Shown piece by piece: positions 57,951 to 64,000 of a stretch of DNA of 64,000 bases. Each line of letters starts with the position of its first letter. The stretch's first letter is position 1. Source of the stretch: Antedon bifida (lineage: Eukaryota > Echinodermata > Crinoidea > Comatulida > Antedonidae); NCBI GenBank assembly GCA_963402885.1, contig OY727097.1, positions 17,298,001-17,362,000 on the forward strand, in the 5' to 3' direction. Made by a program: the position numbers and the translations under genes. The notes beneath the pieces are model-generated. The model searched no databases and was not told where the DNA came from. It saw only the letters and a program-made list of their open reading frames with translations.

Positions 57951-58189
57951 TAATATGCTGAAAACTATGTTGGACGTGCGAGGCGCCCTTTCAATTTATA
58001 AATGTTAAATGTCTCAATCGCACCTCATAAAGGTGCTTGATCTATAGTCTTAACTCTTATTTCACTTTTATTATTTAGGGCTACTTGACTCAGGCGGCTA
58101 GCTGTTAGGCTAAATGTTTGGTAAGTTTTATATTTTCGGTGGTCCTTGTTTGGTTTATCTAGCCTAGCCTATTATATAGGCCTACCCTA

Positions 58190-58262
58190 GGCTATATAAA
58201 TTTGCGTAAGGGCAAAATTCAGTAAATCGTTACTTCTATTCTAGAATGTTTACTCGGCCTCT
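58190..58262. repeat. Repeat R2, left half (interrupted copy)
   Basis: Matches the first half of 47217-47375: CGTAAGGGCAAAATTCAGTA, TCTAGAATGTTTACTCG. The right half appears at 62590-62660. Confidence 0.7.
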
Positions 58263-58281
58263 ATGGTATATATTATATAAG

Positions 58282-60846
58282 CAAAGAACTTATAACACAA
58301 TTTGCATTCAAAACACAGTATCGGAAGTACAGGGTTAAAAGGTCAAACTGGGCGACGCCATTTTACAGCATGGAGCAGCGCCCTCTCCAAACTAGGAAGT
58401 CAAAAATAATTCCTATAGAGGTCTCAGTCAATTACTCTATCCCCCTATAGTATTAGCAGCAAAGATCGTATAGCGCCACGTAGTGGCGCAAGATATGGAA
58501 CTGACGCTCGAAAAATGATAATCGCATGGGCAGCCATTCCGGCAAGCGGATTACCCAGAAGGCAATGTGGCACAACACCGAAATCAATGTAAACAAATAG
58601 GGTTTACATCTTCGCGATAAACAGTACGACTTTATTTTATCTTTTGCGTCAAAATGAAAGAACATTTATATAAAATTCGATTATATAAAGTTACTCCATT
58701 TGTTATTACACTTACATATGCGTATATCACTGTCCAATCTCAAACGGCTACAGAATAAACACTGACTGTATGGAGGCCGAATTTTGTAGGCAGTCGGTTG
58801 AGGCATAGCTATAAATGGTGTCGCGGGGTGCAGAGCGATGCTACCCACTTCACGCCCAAGATCGGCCGCGTTTGGCCTAGGCTGGGACGATGGCACAGTT
58901 TATGTGCGAGAGAAGCATTTTTTGGAGATGAATTGTAATAATTGCCAAATATATTGTCCACAACTGTATTTTTATTTATTTTTAAAAAAATTAATGGTGG
59001 GGGACGTGTTCTTTTCCCTGTTTGGACCCTCTCTATTTTGTGTGCTTCAGGCCTACAAAGTTATTTCATTGTAATGTAAGGGGAATTTTACAACGATCTG
59101 CCACAACTGTAGTATAGTACTGTACATACATTACAAGATACAAAAACAATTGTTAATTTTTTTTATTCATAGAAATATTTAATGAATTAAAGAAATTATA
59201 TAGTTGTCAAAAAAGTAAAAGTATTAAATATTATTTTAAAAAATTCATAATCATAATTTGTTGTTTTGTGGGGAAACCCACTTTTATTAGCTCAACTTTC
59301 AATATTACGGACGGGATTAGAATGCAATAAAAAGACTGAAAAATTCTAACTTCAAAGTTGTTTATACACAATTAAATAATGATATGGAATAAAAATACAC
59401 TCAATCAATTACGAATGTATGGTTTAGCCTTCTTAAATACAAGGAAAATTCTATAATTATTTTGATTTCTTAATGTATTACAAAAGAAGCCAATTCTCAT
59501 ATTACTAATACTGGTTATTTCCTTTCACTTAAAAGTGATCCATGAGGTGTGTGAAAATAGTGATTTTATTTGTAATCACATACTGCTCCTTTTCAACAAT
59601 TAAAACTATAAATTATTATTACTAATATATATTAATTGTCCATCAGTTCTGGCCTTTGTATTTAATTCTTGTCTAAAATGTCACTGTGCACTCAATTCAT
59701 CCATCTTCTCAATAGTAATACAGTATGATGACAGACTTTCTTATATCTTTCTGAAATAGGGAAAAATATATTATTAAATTAATAGTCACTTTTTGAACTG
59801 TTAGTGTTACATAATCATTTGATTACTTATTATAGTATTTTAAAATACTACAGTATATATTTTTAAATTCAAAACAAAAGTCAATATACTATTTGTAATA
59901 AAATGTGTGAAAACCTAGATAGTTCAGTTCAGAAATATGGCAATACAAATAATAATAATTAAGGACAAAATAAATATGGGGATCAAATTTATAATTATAA
60001 TTTATATTTATAATTATTATTTTTAAAAAAACCAATATCATCATCAATGTTTTGGTTTAGAATAGTTAGTGTAGGCCTACCTATGCTTTTATTGTTTTTT
60101 AGGCCCCTATAACATTTTTTTATTTCATTACATTTAATTATTTCTGTTAATGTTATTACTGTATTAATAAAACGCCTAATTCTAAAAATTCCCGAACAGC
60201 TTTTAGCTTTTTTCTTAATCTTATGATTATTCCATCCATCCATTGAGGCCTTGTTTGATCCATCTTCAAGCCGCCAATATCATTCATCCTCCCAGACTTT
60301 TTTTGTATAATATTATAGGCCTAGCTAGGCCTAGTTCGGCATTAAAATATGCCTAGACCTACGCCTACTACTATCTAGGCCCTAGATCGGATTGCACAGA
60401 AACGCCCGCCTAAACTACCTTTATCCAACAATTTAATAATTTTGTTAATGTTTACTAACAAAAAAATATATATTCTAAAAACTTACCACTACAATTTACC
60501 CGATACAACACGAGAAAATGTCCCGAACAAACACTCAACACGTCACACGTGGATGTGGTTCAATGGTTTTTTATACACTTCCGGGGTATGTGATCGCGTA
60601 ACTTGCTTGCCGGAATGGCTGCCCATGGAATTTCACTCATGCGCAGTGTATAAGAGATAGGACTTCCATATCTTGCGCCACTTCGTGGCGCTATAGTATC
60701 TTTGATTAGCAGATCCCCTCTATGATTTTGACTTTCTAATTTGATCACCCATTAGGCTTTAGCTCTATTCTATATCCTACAATGCCTTTCAAAATTGTTA
60801 CACGCATATTGGATAAACAGGAGATTCTTGTGTTATAAGTTCTTTG
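58282..60846. mobile_element. TIR DNA transposon, 2.57 kb, 7-bp target duplication
   Basis: Perfect 19-base terminal inverted repeats CAAAGAACTTATAACACAA (58282-58300 and 60828-60846) and exact flanking duplication ATATAAG (58275-58281, 60847-60853). Inverted similarity continues inward in blocks to about 58560 and 60585, including TATAGCGCCACGTAGTGGCG and GGGCAGCCATTCCGGCAAGC. No transposase frame was recognised, so it is probably non-autonomous. A 7-bp duplication with CA-starting ends suggests a P- or hAT-related group, not proven. Confidence 0.85.
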
Positions 60847-60853
60847 ATATAAG

Positions 60854-62575
60854 GTGTCAGATGAAATCGGTCGCAATAAAATCAACATCCGGTATTTTGT
60901 ATGGAGCGCCGCTAGATACGCTTTTTATCATATGGTCACAAAAATTAATGTATCTATGATTTTGCTCTTCCATCATCCAATCTACATGATAGATGGATGA
61001 AGCTAATATTCTATTAACCATGTTTTTCCTTTATATTTATAATAATGTAAACACTAATTTGTTCTTGAGCTATGGAGAATTAATTTTTTCAGAAATAAAA
61101 AATGAATGAATGAATGAATATTAGTTACGTTTGATATCGATCGCGTTTTATTGTGGTCGCGCTAATTTGTACAGTATGGCCCATGGGGCGCCCCAGATCT
61201 TCGTGTTTCGCGGTTTTTTACGAAATCCGGTAGATAGGTTAATTATTGGTATATACTATAAATATGGAAACTATATTCGGTCTGGACCGTCAATATTTTA
61301 CTATTTGAAAGTAACCAATCTGGTTATGAACGACTGTCAAAATGGTACCTGTGGAAATAACATATACCGCGCATCACAGTAATGCGTAGAGGGATGGCTT
61401 GGCGCATTGTGTATCGGTCGCACGCTAGCTATGCCGCCGAAGCATTACAAAGGTTTTTGTGGATTGGCATGCTTGTTTGTTATCTGAATAAAAAATAATG
61501 GAGTCATTTTCAATATGGAGTCTTTAATTTTATTATTGTATATGTATACCCTAATTGTTTTGGTGTTTCACTGTAAGTGACCGAGTTTCACGCAGCAAAC
61601 TTGTTTAGAAATGGTATGGATATTATCATCAGTTTACTAGGCTTACTATACTAGGCTAGCCTAGGCCTAGTCGTAAAACGGCTCCGGACCAACTTTAGGC
61701 CTGGTGGTTAATCAGGCCTAGTGTCTTTACTATGTGGATTTTGGCGAAACATTGATGTAAGACTTATAATTTATAAAATGTAATACATTTTTCGATAGTG
61801 ATAACTTGTTTTTATAGGCCTATCGGTGCCGTGTAAGTAACTTTTTTGTTGTTTGTTGATCTCACCGGGACGATATTTTCATATTGTGATGTCTTGCACA
61901 AAATCGTGAATATCTCAACTTTCTTGCGCGAAACTACGAAAAACTAAAAAAGTGAGTTACTTTTATTTTCATATTACGATTTACATATTGCGATTTGAAA
62001 ATCGTTCTTGGTACCATTGTAAAGCTAAAATCTTTATGATTATTTTAGTCTAAATTACATATAAAGCTTTAATAAAAACATCGAATTGGGCTAAAAACAC
62101 TGGCGGTGGCAGTTTCTAACTGGAAAAACCTCTGGCAGTCACTTTTACGTAATTGTATATATAATACATATATTCTCTATATATTAATTACAGTACATGT
62201 AAATAGGTAAATTATTATATGCCTAATAATAATATAATATTTAAAGTGTTTAGAAATGGCCATTTTGAAAAGACACAGTCCTTCTCTTTCTCTGAGACCT
62301 GTGAAAAAAAAATTAATGATTGATAATAAATATTAATTAACCAAATAAAAAATATCCACATCAATAGTCCAGTTCCTAAAAAATATCAATTAAATCTATA
62401 TAAACGAAGAAAATGTATATCCCGCTAGCATGCATCCCGCTCCATACAAAATAGCGTGACTGATTTCAAACGCAACCGATATCATCAAAAGTATAGCTCT
62501 AGCGGCGCGCCATACAAAATACCGGAAGTTGGCTTTATCGCAACCGATTTCAGACGCGACCGATTTCATCGTAAA
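60854..62575. mobile_element. Second inverted-repeat element, adjacent to the first
   Basis: Left arm about 60860-60921 (GATGAAATCGGTCGCAATAA, CCGGTATTTTGTATGGAGCG) and right arm about 62492-62570 are inverted copies. The interior (61100-62400) has no recognisable coding frame; a GAATGAATGAATGAATAT tail at about 61093 suggests a retroelement fragment within it. Exact ends and target duplication are not certain. Confidence 0.65.
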
Positions 62576-62589
62576 CCATATATAATATG

Positions 62590-62660
62590 ATTATGAAGTT
62601 GGTTCATACTTTTGGTACTGATTTTAACCACCTGATGTGACCCTGTTTATTAATTAAATT
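62590..62660. repeat. Repeat R2, right half (interrupted copy)
   Basis: Matches the second half of 47217-47375: AGTTGGTTCATACTTTTGGT, GATTTTAACCACCTGATGT, CCCTGTTTA. Confidence 0.75.
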
Positions 62661-62680
62661 GAGTTAGATAATTAGTTATT

Positions 62681-62863
62681 GACAATTAAAACGAATTTAG
62701 GTTCAACGATTTGCCCCAAATAGGGGTGTTTTCCGATCGTTTTGATTGGCGGATGCGAATCACCCGCAGCAATTGACAATTAAAACGAATTTAGGTTCAA
62801 CGATTTGCCCCAAATAGGGGTGTTTTCCGATCGTTTGATTGGCGGATGCGAATCACCCGCAGC
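62681..62863. repeat. Tandem duplication of a 94-base unit
   Basis: GACAATTAAAACGAATTTAG...GCGAATCACCCGCAG begins at 62681 and again at 62775, nearly identical (one T-run length difference). Confidence 0.92.
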
Positions 62864-63366
62864 GGCGGAATGTTTTTTCTCGCGCGTGTACAGTACCATG
62901 AACTGACATGGTCTTCTCTGATCGTTTACTACACAAAGTTAGAGCAATGAATTTGTCCAAATTCCGTTAAGTAAACAACTTTATATATTTTATAAGCATT
63001 TAATAACATGTTTTATTGATATTTCCAATGGTGATATATAAAATAAATGACTAAAAAACGTAATTATATGTAATTATTTTTGCCAAAAATGGCGTAGTTA
63101 ATAGAATTGTCAACTGAGGCCGCAAATTGTTTTACTTCTTTCGTGGCTAAAAACGATCATTTTTGGCGATGTTTTAGACCCTCAGATTTTCGTAATTCTT
63201 TCTTTATTGTAATATTAATACAACATACTAACAGATAATGTTTAATTTGGTTTTAATTTTGCATCGTTATCCCTATAAGACAACATGACTATGCAATCCT
63301 AGAACATATATTGATCAGGTGTATGTACAGGTAACGACACTAATTTTGTCGGCAAATTGGCAATTC

Positions 63367-63388
63367 CCGCCCCCCCCCCCCCCCCCAC
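63367..63388. repeat. Poly-C tract
   Basis: A run of C broken by one G, followed by ACGACTTCAAAATCCTGGATACGCC, which resembles a transposon terminus. It lies about 85 bases before the APTX exon acceptor. Confidence 0.8.
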
Positions 63389-63471
63389 GACTTCAAAATC
63401 CTGGATACGCCACTGGTTATGGCCACCCTTATGACCACCATTAGGTATCTCAACTTTCTTTTCTTCATTAG

Positions 63472-63638
63472 GATAGAAGAGTATGTCCAAGATTAAGAGG
63501 AAACATGAGGATGAAGGTCAATCAAAACCATATAAAAAAAAACATTGGAGTCTTGGTTTACTTGACTCAATGACAGACCCAGATCTGATAGTTGAAGAAG
63601 ATGACTTGGTGACAGTTATCAAAGACAAATATCCAAAG
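63472..63638 (+). CDS. APTX: Aprataxin-like (APTX) first coding exon, partial gene
   Basis: Aprataxin is a nuclear HIT-family hydrolase that removes AMP from abortive DNA ligation ends during strand-break repair. The exon follows a polypyrimidine tract and TTAG (63468-63471). ATG is at 63483, and donor GTATGG follows AAG at 63638; the 52 codons end in phase 0. The protein begins with a basic bipartite stretch ([18 protein letters not shown]), a likely nuclear localisation signal, then [12 protein letters not shown] and [10 protein letters not shown]. These match the start of the vertebrate aprataxin HIT domain (HWSQGLKISMQDP...[10 protein letters not shown]). An in-frame TAG at 63474-63476 precedes the ATG, so this transcript encodes no FHA domain. 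The catalytic HxHxH motif and zinc finger should lie beyond the window. Confidence 0.85.
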
Positions 63639-64000
63639 GTATGGTACTGTAGTATATGTTGCAATTACAGTAGTGGTGAAGGTATCGGTTTTGATTAAGT
63701 CCAGGGAAAAATTAATGGTATGGGTTTTTAGGTTGTATATGCAATGCATACAAAACATGTATCATTTGTTTTATCCACACCTCCTATTCTGGGGTAAAAT
63801 TGTATTCAATTATTCTGCTGCTCCTCTTGAAATATTGTCGAATGTTAGGCCTTGAAGGCAGTGCCCCCATTTTAAACATGGAGTAGAACAGTTATAGGCT
63901 GCGCTCACTCAGTAAACAACATCGCATGGCAACAACTGAAACTGAACGCTCATTACAAATCTTAATTATCACCATCATCACTTTTACAATACGGCTATAA
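63639..64000 (+). other. APTX intron 1, partial
   Basis: Begins at donor GTATGG. No further aprataxin exon could be recognised before the window ends. Confidence 0.6.

Overview
This is nuclear DNA from an AT-rich animal genome. Genes are split by GT-AG introns, coding exons fill only about 6% of the window, and introns and intergenic DNA are packed with transposable-element remnants. Protein similarity and repeat content (tRNA-derived SINEs, a foldback element like the sea urchin TU family, many small inverted-repeat elements, CTAGGCCTAG-rich tracts) suggest a marine invertebrate deuterostome, most likely an echinoderm or relative. The species is inference only. Nothing prokaryotic, viral or CRISPR-like was seen. 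GENES. Positions 1 to 55260 on the minus strand hold almost all of KDM6A/UTX, the TPR-containing JmjC histone H3 lysine-27 demethylase. I placed 23 exons by hand. All junctions keep the reading frame, use GT donors and AG acceptors, and give 1277 residues before the gene runs off the left edge. Exons 1-11 carry the N-terminus and TPR repeats, exons 12-16 a low-complexity linker with a polyglutamine tract and many Ser-Pro sites, and exons 17-23 the JmjC region including all three iron ligands. The rest of the JmjC fold and the C-terminal zinc-binding domain lie outside the window. On the plus strand, 63472-63638 is the first coding exon of an aprataxin (APTX)-like gene. It has an in-frame stop just before the ATG, so this transcript would lack the N-terminal FHA domain. 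The two genes are head to head, with about 8.2 kb between their first recognised coding exons. REPEATS. The repeats carry most of the novelty. (a) 22110-26010 is a 3.9-kb foldback transposon with 9-bp target duplications, CTGCGCAAA end repeats and facing tandem arrays (11 and 7 units of about 175 bp). A 604-bp piggyBac-type element is inserted in it at a TTAA. (b) 37877-42535 is a stack of Helitron2/Helentron-like elements: three 5' hairpins on the left and four successive 3' ends on the right, each with a terminal inverted repeat, a hairpin and CTAG. Related single copies lie at 5772-6469 and 33308-34158, and a smaller family with the same layout at 17117-17435 and 17933-18276. (c) 58282-60846 is a DNA transposon with perfect 19-bp terminal inverted repeats and 7-bp target duplications. 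It abuts a second inverted-repeat element (about 60854-62575), and both interrupt a repeat that is uninterrupted at 47217-47375. (d) A broken Tc1-like transposase, a pogo/Tigger-like MITE, SINE copies, LINE fragments and several hairpin MITEs fill much of the rest. The intron between exons 5 and 6 (20.1 kb) and the intergenic region are the main transposon-rich zones. All calls are from reading the sequence; no alignment or database search was run.
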